Assembly: GCA_022710975.1 (NCBI GenBank)
Contig: JAKLGA010000003.1
Location: 310,001 to 374,000 of the forward strand
DNA length: 64,000 nucleotides
Direction of reading: 5' to 3'
Source of the DNA: Myxococcota bacterium
GTDB lineage: Bacteria; Myxococcota; B64-G9
The position numbers and the translations under genes were made by a program. Of the stretch, positions 1-7,527 are shown in pieces; within the stretch, counting starts at the first letter, position 1, and the number at the start of each line of letters is the position of its first letter. Below the pieces are notes generated by a model, which saw only the letters and a program-made list of their open reading frames with translations, did no database searches and was not told where the DNA came from.

Positions 1-1
1 T

Positions 2-1510
2 CCGGCCACGGGCTGCACGCACACGCCGGCCGTCTGCGACGACGGCACGGCCTGCACCACGGACAGCTGCGATCCGGCCACGGGCTGCGTGTTCACCGGG
101 GTGGACTGCGACGACGGCGATCGGTGCACCGACGATGGCTGCGACGGCGCCCTGGGCTGCACGCACACGGCGGTAGGGTGCGACGACGGGGACGCCTGCA
201 ACGGCGCCGAGAGCTGCGACCCGGCCACGGGCTGCGTGGCCGGAGAGCCGCTCGTGTGCGACGACGGGGACGCCTGCGACGGCGCGGAGACGTGCGATCC
301 CGTGGCCGGCTGCCAGGAAGGGCTGCCGCTCGGCTGCGACGACGGCGCGGCCTGCACGGTCGACACCTGCGATCCGGCCACGGGCTGCGTGTTCACCGCG
401 GTCGGCTGCGACGACCTGGACGCCTGCACCGCGGACGGGTGCGACGACGCCACGGGCTGCACGCACGCGCCGATTGCCTGCGACGACGGGGACGCCTGCA
501 CCCTCGACAGCTGCGACTACGTCCTGGGCTGCCTGCATGCGGCCGTGGTGTGCGATGACGGGCAGTTCTGCAACGGCGCCGAGAGCTGCGACGCGGCCAC
601 GGGTTGCCTGGCGGGCGAGGCCCCGGCCTGCGACGACGGGGTGGGCTGCACGCTGGATGGGTGCGACGAGGACCTCGACGCGTGCGTGTCCACGGCGGAC
701 GACGCGGCCTGCGAAGACGGCCTGCCCTGCGACGGGGCCGAGCTGTGCGACCCCGCGCTCGACTGCCAGGCGGGCGCGCCGGTGGACTGCAGCGGGCTGG
801 ACGGGGAGTGCGTGGCCGGGGTGTGCGAGGAGGCCACGGGCGACTGCCTGACCCAGGACCGGGACGACGGCACGGAGTGCACCGACGGCGACGCGTGCAC
901 CGCGGGCGACGCGTGCACGGCGGGCGCGTGCGCCGGCGCGATCGTGGACGCGGACGGCGACGAGTATGGCCCGGACGCAGCCTGCGGCGGCGACTGCGAC
1001 GACGCGGACGCGAGCGTCCACCCGGGTGCGGCCGAGACCTGTGGGGACGGCCTCGACCAGGACTGCAGCGGGGCGGATCTCGCCTGCGGCTGCGCGGACG
1101 CGGACGGGGATGGGCACCAGGACTCCGCCTGCGGCGGGGACGACTGCGACGACGGTGCCGCGGGTGTTCACCCGGGCGCGCAGGAGACCTGCGGGGACGG
1201 CGTCGACCAGGACTGCAGCGGGGCAGATCTCGCCTGCGGCTGCGCGGACGCGGACGGGGACGGCCACGCGGACGCGGCCTGCGGCGGCACGGACTGCGAC
1301 GACGCGGACACCGACGTGAGCCCGACCGCGGACGAGGTGTGCGGCGACGGGCAGGACAACGACTGCGACGGGCTCGTCGACGCCGCGGACGCAGACTGCG
1401 GCTCGTCCTCCAGCGGGTGCGGCTGCGGCACCCCGGGCTCGCCGGCCGAGGCGGGCCTGCTGGCCCTGGCCCTCGGCCTGGCCGTCCTGCTCCGCCGCCG
1501 CGACGTGTAG
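2..1510 (+). CDS. Cys-rich MopE-repeat surface protein with MYXO-CTERM tail (5'-truncated by window)
   Basis: The frame is already open at base 2 and there is no signal peptide, so the N-terminus lies outside the window; the GTG at 89 is an internal Val codon. The first ~300 visible residues are short Cys-rich units of the form CDDG..C...CDPATGC. Then follow MopE-type putative metal-binding repeats (DADGDG...CGGDDCDD...HPGA.E.CGDG.DQDCSG). The C-terminus reads GCGCG, a ~20-residue hydrophobic stretch and RRRDV, which fits the MYXO-CTERM sorting signal thought to be processed by a myxosortase and displayed at the cell surface. The downstream gene has a very similar C-terminal third, suggesting tandem duplication. 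Metal binding is inferred from the repeat family; the ligand is unknown. Confidence 0.85.
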   Translation, partial: PATGCTHTPAVCDDGTACTTDSCDPATGCVFTGVDCDDGDRCTDDGCDGALGCTHTAVGCDDGDACNGAESCDPATGCVAGEPLVCDDGDACDGAETCDPVAGCQEGLPLGCDDGAACTVDTCDPATGCVFTAVGCDDLDACTADGCDDATGCTHAPIACDDGDACTLDSCDYVLGCLHAAVVCDDGQFCNGAESCDAATGCLAGEAPACDDGVGCTLDGCDEDLDACVSTADDAACEDGLPCDGAELCDPALDCQAGAPVDCSGLDGECVAGVCEEATGDCLTQDRDDGTECTDGDACTAGDACTAGACAGAIVDADGDEYGPDAACGGDCDDADASVHPGAAETCGDGLDQDCSGADLACGCADADGDGHQDSACGGDDCDDGAAGVHPGAQETCGDGVDQDCSGADLACGCADADGDGHADAACGGTDCDDADTDVSPTADEVCGDGQDNDCDGLVDAADADCGSSSSGCGCGTPGSPAEAGLLALALGLAVLLRRRDV

Positions 1511-1540
1511 CCGGCCCCTCCCTCCCACCCTGCCCCCGGG

Positions 1541-1570
1541 TTGCGGATCTCTCTTCACCTGTCGTAGAGT
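1541..1570 (+). promoter_or_regulatory. Putative sigma-70 promoter for the 1612 gene
   Basis: TTGCGG at 1541-1546, an 18-nt spacer and TAGAGT at 1565-1570 lie between the stop at 1510 and the start at 1612. A strong Shine-Dalgarno (AAGGAGG, about 1599-1605) follows. This suggests the second surface-protein gene has its own promoter. Judged by eye from consensus only. Confidence 0.35.
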
Positions 1571-1611
1571 GCGCTCGTATTGCTGGGGGTTTGCCTACAA
1601 GGAGGGTTGCG

Positions 1612-4600
1612 ATGCGGCGCCGCGAAACGTTCGCCTGGGTGCTCCTGTCCGTTGGCCTTCTGCTGGCCTCGATACCGGCCGCGGCGGTGAGCATCACCCC
1701 GGACGGCCAGGTGGACGACTGGGATCCGCCCGGCTGGATCTTCGACCCGCCGCCCTTCGACAACCTCGGGCACATCGGTCGCAGCCCGGCCTTCACCGGC
1801 GAGTACATCTGGCGCGACCAGCCGGCCGACGAGCGCAACGACTTCACCGATCCCGCCCGCGACACCCGGGTGGATCTGCTCGAGGTGCGCCTGACCGGCG
1901 ATCTGAACGGCTTCTACGCGCTGGCCCGTTTCGCCGACATCCCCACGGGCGCGGTGGCCGGCGACGGGGCGCCCATGCTGCAGATCGCCGTGAGCACCCC
2001 GAGCGTGGCGTTGCCCGACACCTGGTTCGCGGGCTTCGCGGACACCTGGGTGCCGCCGGTCGCGGGCTGGACCTTCCTCATCCAGACCCGCTTCGGCGGC
2101 GCCGTGGCTGGCTCCCCGGACCTGGCCATGGCTCCGGTCATGCTGTACACCCCGGGCGGCGGGAGCGCGCTGGCGGGCACGGCGGTGATCAGCGCCCAGA
2201 CCGACGCGATCGAGATCGCCATCCCCTGGGCGGCGCTCGGCATGGCCGAGCCCCCGGACGGGCCGGCGCTCTTCACCGTGGCCACCTTCCGCGCCAACCC
2301 CGCGGACAACACCTGGGACCTCGGCGGCCCGAACGTCCCCAACGCCCTCGACGCGGTCACCAACTACGGCGATCCCGGGCTGGCCATGGAGAACACCTGG
2401 CGCGAGGTCCAGGACATGGTCGTGGACTACCACTTCGAGGTCCTGTTCGGCCGCGGGGGCGAGGTGTCCTCCCCGCTGGTGATCCACGAGGTGTCCTACG
2501 ATCCGGTCGGCCCGGATCCGGCCCTGGAGTACGTCGAGCTGGTGAACGCGACCGCCCACCCGCTCGCGCTGGCGGGCTTCCGCCTGGGCGACGCCGAGCT
2601 GCTCGACGACGCCGCCGAGGGCATGGCCGAGCTCGACTGCGGCACCCTGCTGCCGTTCGGCAGCCTGGTGGTGGCCAGCAGCGCGGACGACTTCGCGGCC
2701 TCGTTCGGCTTCGCCCCGGACTACTCCCTGGCGCCCACCGCGCTCGCGGTGCCGGTGGCCCTGCCCTACGATCTGTGGGCCACGGGGAGCGTCGCGCTGG
2801 CCAACGACGGGGACGAGCTGCTGGTGGTCGACGCGTACGACACGGTGATCGATCTGGCGCTGTTCGAGACCCTGCCCTGGCCCGCGCACGCGGGCGAGGC
2901 CTTCGAGGCGCTCGAGGGCCAGATGATGTGGCGTTTCCAGCTCGCCGACACGAACGACATGCTGGCCGACTTCATGCCCTTCGCCCCCTCGCCCGAGCCC
3001 GAGCTGTGCGGCAACGGGATCGTCGAGTGCCTGGAGGCGTGCGATGACGGCGCGGCCAACGGCAGCCTGCCCTGCGGCTGCCGCCTGGACTGCAGCATGC
3101 CGACCGACGGCGACCCCTGCGAGGACGGGCTCTACTGCAACGGCGCCGAGACCTGCGGCGGCGGCGCGTGCAACCCGGGCCCCGCGCCCTGCACCGCCAG
3201 CCAGATCTGCATGGAGGGGAGCGGCGCGTGCGTCGAGATCGCGGGCAGCCTGGTGGTGAACGAGATCGACTACGACCAGCCCGGGAACAACGACCCGGCG
3301 GAGTTCGTGGAGCTGCGGAACAACGCGGGGGTGGACCTCGAGCTGGCCGGGTTCTCGGTGGTCCTGGTCAACGGCAATGGCGGCGGAGCGGTCAGCTACG
3401 ACACCATCGCCCTGCCCGACGCGATCCTGGCCGCGGGCGACTACTTCGTGATCTGCGCCAATGCGGCCACGGTGGCGAACTGCGATCTGGACGACGGCCC
3501 CGACACGAACTTCATCCAGAACGGCGCGCCCGACGCCGTGGCCGTGCTCTACGGCGGCGCCGTGGTGGACGCGGTGTCCTATGAGGGCAATACCGGCGCG
3601 CCCTACACCGAAACCACGGGCGTGGACCCGGGCGACGACAATACCACCGCCAGCCTGGGCATCTCCCGCTACCCGGACGGCGCCGACACGGACGTGAACG
3701 ACACCGATCTGAGCCCGCGCTGCATCTCCCCGGGCGGACCCAACCACGCGGCCGCGGCCGGCTGCCTGTGCGGCAACGGGCTATCCGACCCCGGCGAGAT
3801 CTGCGACGACGGCGGGCTGAACGGCACCACCACCTGCGGCTGCACCCTGGCCTGCGACTACCCGCCCGCCAGCACCCCGTGCCTCGACGGCCTGTTCTGC
3901 AACGGGGACGAGCACTGCAACGGCGCGGGCGCCTGCGTGGGCGGGGCCCTGGTGACCTGCGCGGACGGCGTGGCCTGCACCGACGATGTGTGCAACGAGG
4001 ACACGGACCTGTGCGAGAACCCGCCGGACGACTCGCTGTGCGACGACGGCCTGGTGTGCGACGGCGCGGAGAGCTGCGACCCGACCGCGGGCTGCGTGGC
4101 CGGCACGCCGATCACCTGCGACGACGGGGTGGGCTGCACCACGGATACCTGCAGCGACATCGCGGGCGGGTGCGTGTTCGCGCCGGACGATGCCGCCTGC
4201 GACGACGGGGCGCTATGCACCCTCGATGCTTGCGATCCGCTCGCGGGCTGCGAGAACCAACCGATCGTGTGCGGCGACGGGGTGGGCTGCACCGTGGATG
4301 GTTGCAACCCCGCGACCGGCAACTGCGAGTACGTGCCGGACGACGGCCTGTGCGACGACGGAGACGCCTGCACCGGCGTGGAGAGCTGCGACGCCGGGGT
4401 CGGCTGCCTGGCTGGCACGCCCGTCGTGTGCGACGACCTGGTGGGCTGCACCCTGGACGCCTGCGATCCGGCCACCGGCGCCTGCGTGTTCAGCCCGGAC
4501 GACGGCGCCTGCGACAACGGCCTGTTCTGCGACGGCCAGGAGTTCTGCGACGGGCTCCTGGACTGCCTGACCGGCATGGGCGTGATGTGCGACGACGGGG

Positions 4601-5919
4601 TGGGCTGCACGCTGGACCAGTGCGACGAGGAGCTCGACGACTGCGCCTTCAGCGTGGACGACGCGGCCTGCGACGACGGCCTGCCCTGCAACGGCGCGGA
4701 GACCTGCGATCCGCTGGCGAGCTGCCAGGCCGGCACCCCGGTGGACTGCTCCGGCCTGGACGGGGAGTGCGTGGTCGGGGTGTGCGAGGCGGCCACGGGC
4801 GCCTGCCAGACCCAGGACCGGGACGACGGCACGGAGTGCAGCGACGGCGATGTGTGCACCGCGGGCGACGTGTGCGGCGCGGGCGCGTGCGCCGGAACGA
4901 TCGTGGACGCGGACGGCGACGAGTACGGCCCGGACCCGGCCTGCGGCGACGACTGCGACGACGCGGACGCGAGCATCCACCCGAACGCGACCGAAACCTG
5001 TGACGACGGCATCGACCAGGACTGCAGCGGAGCGGACCTGGCCTGCGGCTGCGCAGACGCGGACGGCGACACCTTCCCGGACACGACCTGCGGCGGCACG
5101 GACTGCAACGACGCGGACGCGGCCATCCACCCGGGCGCGGAGGAGATCTGCGGGGACGGCGTCGACCAGGACTGCAGCGGCGGGGACGAGACCTGCCCGT
5201 GCCCGGACGGGGACGGGGACAGCCACCAGGACGCGACCTGCGGCGGGGACGACTGCGACGACGCGGACGCGGCCATCAACCCGGGCGCGGCCGAGGTCTG
5301 CGGGGACAGCATCGACCAGGACTGCAGCGGGGCGGACCTGGCCTGCGGCTGCGCGGACGCGGACGGGGACACCTTCCCGGACGCGGTCTGCGGCGGCACG
5401 GACTGCAACGACGCGGACAACACCGTGTACCCGGGCGCGGCCGAGGTCTGCGGGGACAGCATCGACCAGGACTGCAGCGGGGCGGACCTGGCCTGCGGCT
5501 GCGCGGACGCGGACGGGGACGGGCACCAGGATCTCGCCTGCGGCGGCGACGACTGCGACGACAGCGCCGTGGGCGTCCACCCGGGCGCGCAGGAGACCTG
5601 CGGGGACGGCATCGATCAGGACTGCAGCGGGGGCGACCTGTCCTGCGGCTGCGCGGACGCGGACGACGACGGCTACCCGGAGGCGACCTGCGGCGGCACG
5701 GACTGCGACGACGCCGACGCGGAGATCAACCCGGCCGCGGACGAGGCCTGCAGCGACGGCGTGGACAACAACTGCGACGGGCTGACCGACGCCGAGGACC
5801 CGCGCTGCGGCGCGACCTCCAGCGGCTGCGACTGCGGCACCTCGGGCTCGCCCGCGGAGGCCGGGCTCGCGGCCCTGGCCCTGGGCCTGGCCGTCCTGCT
5901 CCGCCGCCGCAGCCGCTAG
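1612..5919 (+). CDS. Large secreted multidomain protein: DOMON/CBM9-like, two lamin-tail domains, Cys repeats, MopE array, MYXO-CTERM
   Basis: Start chosen at ATG 1612 because AAGGAGG precedes it and a signal peptide follows (MRRRETFAWVLL...PAAA). The protein is 1435 aa. Residues ~26-280 look like a CBM9/DOMON-type beta domain. Lamin-tail domains (pattern ..EVSYDP...EYVELVNAT.. and ..NEIDYDQ...EFVELRNNA..) lie at ~286-430 and ~543-715, separated by a Cys module. Residues ~718-1100 hold CDDG/CDP Cys repeats, ~1100-1400 hold about six MopE units, and the last ~34 residues are a MYXO-CTERM (GCDCG, hydrophobic helix, RRRSR). It is presumably exported and surface anchored. The role is unknown; lamin-tail domains in bacterial secreted proteins often accompany nucleases or adhesins, but no catalytic domain is visible here. 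Confidence 0.88.
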   Translation: MRRRETFAWVLLSVGLLLASIPAAAVSITPDGQVDDWDPPGWIFDPPPFDNLGHIGRSPAFTGEYIWRDQPADERNDFTDPARDTRVDLLEVRLTGDLNGFYALARFADIPTGAVAGDGAPMLQIAVSTPSVALPDTWFAGFADTWVPPVAGWTFLIQTRFGGAVAGSPDLAMAPVMLYTPGGGSALAGTAVISAQTDAIEIAIPWAALGMAEPPDGPALFTVATFRANPADNTWDLGGPNVPNALDAVTNYGDPGLAMENTWREVQDMVVDYHFEVLFGRGGEVSSPLVIHEVSYDPVGPDPALEYVELVNATAHPLALAGFRLGDAELLDDAAEGMAELDCGTLLPFGSLVVASSADDFAASFGFAPDYSLAPTALAVPVALPYDLWATGSVALANDGDELLVVDAYDTVIDLALFETLPWPAHAGEAFEALEGQMMWRFQLADTNDMLADFMPFAPSPEPELCGNGIVECLEACDDGAANGSLPCGCRLDCSMPTDGDPCEDGLYCNGAETCGGGACNPGPAPCTASQICMEGSGACVEIAGSLVVNEIDYDQPGNNDPAEFVELRNNAGVDLELAGFSVVLVNGNGGGAVSYDTIALPDAILAAGDYFVICANAATVANCDLDDGPDTNFIQNGAPDAVAVLYGGAVVDAVSYEGNTGAPYTETTGVDPGDDNTTASLGISRYPDGADTDVNDTDLSPRCISPGGPNHAAAAGCLCGNGLSDPGEICDDGGLNGTTTCGCTLACDYPPASTPCLDGLFCNGDEHCNGAGACVGGALVTCADGVACTDDVCNEDTDLCENPPDDSLCDDGLVCDGAESCDPTAGCVAGTPITCDDGVGCTTDTCSDIAGGCVFAPDDAACDDGALCTLDACDPLAGCENQPIVCGDGVGCTVDGCNPATGNCEYVPDDGLCDDGDACTGVESCDAGVGCLAGTPVVCDDLVGCTLDACDPATGACVFSPDDGACDNGLFCDGQEFCDGLLDCLTGMGVMCDDGVGCTLDQCDEELDDCAFSVDDAACDDGLPCNGAETCDPLASCQAGTPVDCSGLDGECVVGVCEAATGACQTQDRDDGTECSDGDVCTAGDVCGAGACAGTIVDADGDEYGPDPACGDDCDDADASIHPNATETCDDGIDQDCSGADLACGCADADGDTFPDTTCGGTDCNDADAAIHPGAEEICGDGVDQDCSGGDETCPCPDGDGDSHQDATCGGDDCDDADAAINPGAAEVCGDSIDQDCSGADLACGCADADGDTFPDAVCGGTDCNDADNTVYPGAAEVCGDSIDQDCSGADLACGCADADGDGHQDLACGGDDCDDSAVGVHPGAQETCGDGIDQDCSGGDLSCGCADADDDGYPEATCGGTDCDDADAEINPAADEACSDGVDNNCDGLTDAEDPRCGATSSGCDCGTSGSPAEAGLAALALGLAVLLRRRSR

Positions 5920-6410
5920 CCGTCCGTCCTCGGCCCTCCCGCCCCGAGTCCCAGAATCCTGCTGGCCCATCCGGGCCAGGGAAGAGAGCCTTCTTCGAGG
6001 GTGGCGTGGAGAGGCTGTCCCTGGGGCCTCCGGCGTTCGACTGCTCCCCATGTGACCGCCCCTCGAGAGTTGGTCGCTCGCAGGAGCCGCACGCGCAAGC
6101 TGGATACGGGCCTCTCCCGCCGCGGCGGCTTCCTGGCGTCCACCCGGAGGAGAACCCAGCTCGCCACCCCTCGCAAGATCCCCCGTGCGTGGCCGCCGCG
6201 GGATTGCGGTTGTGCCGCGGCCTGCGCGTGCGGCCATGCGATTGGCCGTGATTCAAGGGGCGGCCACATCACGAGTAGCTTCTCGCCGGAGGCCTCATGG
6301 ACAGACCCTCCACGCTTCACTCGAAGAGGGTGTTCGATCCCGATTCACCCCGGGCAACCCTTTCGGGATGCAGCAGGTCAGAGGGGTGAACCACGGAGAG
6401 GAGACCGGCC
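5920..6410. other. Intergenic gap without a convincing gene
   Basis: The 491 bases between the surface-protein stop and the DUF2807 start contain no reading frame with a convincing start, family resemblance or codon pattern. The short frames on the two strands encode look-alike peptides (LHATLEEGS on minus, LHASLEEGV on plus) only because of the inverted repeat described separately. Confidence 0.6.
5989..6330. repeat. Long imperfect inverted repeat (arms ~5989-6129 and ~6192-6330)
   Basis: Reading the left arm as its reverse complement aligns it with the right arm in the same order through shared blocks: GCCGCCGCGG, GCGCGTGCGGC, AGGGGCGG.CACAT, CCGGAGGCC, GGACAG, TCCACGC and CTCGAAGA. The arms are about 140 nt with a ~60-nt centre. 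They are diverged, with substitutions and small indels. It could be a decayed MITE-like element, two opposed copies of a dispersed repeat, or a large RNA hairpin. No transposase or clear target-site duplication was seen. Confidence 0.65.
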
Positions 6411-7169
6411 ATGCTCGCGACCAAGTGCTTGATGATCCTGTCGTTCTTCCTGTTCTCGGGCCCGGGCTGCGTGCCGGCCGTGGCTGGCAGCGGGCGGCTG
6501 GAGACGCGGGCGCTCGCGCTGGCGGGGTTCGACCGGGTGCACGTGGGCGGGGCCTTCGAGGCTGTGGTGGAGCGCGGGGATGGCTTCCTGGTCGAGGTGA
6601 CCCTGGACGACAACCTGTTCGCCGACCTGCGTGCCGTGGTGGAGGAGCACACCCTGCACCTCGGGCTGCGCGACGGCTGCAGCTACCGGGTGGCCGAGGG
6701 CCACCAGCGGGTGCGGGTGCGCCTGCCGCGGCTCGAGCGGCTCCAGATCACCGGCGCCAGCGAGGTGAAGCTCGTGGGCTTCGGCCAGGCCGGCCAGGAG
6801 CTGGAGGCCTCTCTGTCCGGGGCCAGCGAGCTCGAGGGCGAGCTCGGAGTGGACCGGCTGGCGCTGGAGCTGTCCGGGGCGAGCGAGGCCCGGCTGCAGG
6901 GTCGGGCCGGCCAGCTCGTGCTGGTCGCTTCGGGTGCCAGCGAGGCGTCCCTGGGTGAGCTCTCGGCGGGCGAGGCGAGCGTGGACCTGTCCGGCGCCAG
7001 CGAGGCCCTGGTGCGCACCGACGGCCGGCTGGACGCGGAGGCCTCGGGCGCCAGCGAGCTGCACTACCTGGGCCAGGCCAAGCTCGGCCGGGTGGAGACC
7101 TCGGGAGCCTCGGAGATCGGCGGGTCCGAGGCGCCGGTCGAGGCCGCGCCCGCGCCCATGGTGCAGTGA
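6411..7169 (+). CDS. DUF2807 (GIN-type, putative adhesin) exported protein with SGASE repeats
   Basis: 252 aa, ATG 6411 after a GAGAGGAG ribosome site. A hydrophobic N-terminus (~residues 5-25) suggests export; the Cys in SGPGC is not a good lipobox. Residues ~35-110 match the start of the DUF2807 fold (FDRVHVGGAFEAVVERG..., ...LEVTLDDNL). From ~110 on, seven TGASE/SGASE motifs recur about every 15-22 residues, as expected for successive turns of a right-handed beta-helix with an Asx/Ser ladder. The family is widespread in envelope proteins and has no established biochemical activity. It ends 5 nt before the convergent small gene. Confidence 0.85.
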   Translation: MLATKCLMILSFFLFSGPGCVPAVAGSGRLETRALALAGFDRVHVGGAFEAVVERGDGFLVEVTLDDNLFADLRAVVEEHTLHLGLRDGCSYRVAEGHQRVRVRLPRLERLQITGASEVKLVGFGQAGQELEASLSGASELEGELGVDRLALELSGASEARLQGRAGQLVLVASGASEASLGELSAGEASVDLSGASEALVRTDGRLDAEASGASELHYLGQAKLGRVETSGASEIGGSEAPVEAAPAPMVQ

Positions 7170-7174
7170 GCGGT

Positions 7175-7396
7175 TCAGCCCTTCGGCTTGAGCATCAGAT
7201 CCACGCGCTCGTGCTGGGACGGGTAGAGGTCCCTGGGTACGAGGTTCGGGCCCAGGGCCTTCATCACGCGGTAGCGGGCGCACTGGTCGAAGTGCTGGCG
7301 GCAGTAGTGCTCTTTCACCAGGTCGGCCATGGCCGGCATCTTGGACATCCGGTCGTTGAAGAACGGACAGGTGGCGAGGCGTTCGCAGTCCGGCAT
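7175..7396 (-). CDS. Small four-cysteine protein, conserved type, function unknown
   Basis: 73 aa, starting MPDCERLATCPFFNDRM. Four Cys residues (C4, C10, C32, C39) form two pairs (CX5C and CX6C), and the motif CPFFND.M...YC...CARY is recognisable from small proteins of deltaproteobacteria with no assigned role. The pattern could coordinate a metal or Fe-S cluster, which is inference. A GGGGGCC-type purine run precedes the start. It converges on the DUF2807 gene with 5 nt between stops. There is no signal peptide, so it is probably cytoplasmic. Confidence 0.75.
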   Translation of the reverse strand: MPDCERLATCPFFNDRMSKMPAMADLVKEHYCRQHFDQCARYRVMKALGPNLVPRDLYPSQHERVDLMLKPKG

Positions 7397-7485
7397 TGGG
7401 GCCCCCCTTTGGACTCCAGCACCACGCGATCTAGAGGGAGCCTACCACCGGCCTCCGGGTCGGGCAAGCGCGGGCCCGAACCCGT

Positions 7486-7516
7486 GAGCTTTCTGAAGTT
7501 GCACTTTAGGAAACTC
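7486..7516 (-). terminator. Hairpin downstream of the GH36 gene
   Basis: GAGCTTTCTGAAG (7486-7498) and CTTTAGGAAACTC (7504-7516) form a 13-bp stem with two G-U wobbles and one mismatch, 12 nt beyond the stop of the leftward galactosidase gene. There is no strong T tract, so its strength as an intrinsic terminator is uncertain. Confidence 0.4.
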
Positions 7517-7527
7517 AAGGGCGCCGC

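Noticed and set aside
4900-5800. Regularly spaced DNA repeats that could suggest a CRISPR array
   Set aside because: The repeats are imperfect, in frame, and encode MopE protein units; there are no unique spacers and no cas genes.
4213-6237. Long leftward frame antisense to the 1612-5919 surface protein
   Set aside because: Low-complexity Val/Ala/Arg translation mirrors the MopE DNA repeats; no start signal or family match.
6245-6958. Rightward frame overlapping the inverted repeat and the DUF2807 gene
   Set aside because: Its translation is Arg/Gly-rich without motifs, and it is out of frame with the clear DUF2807 gene.
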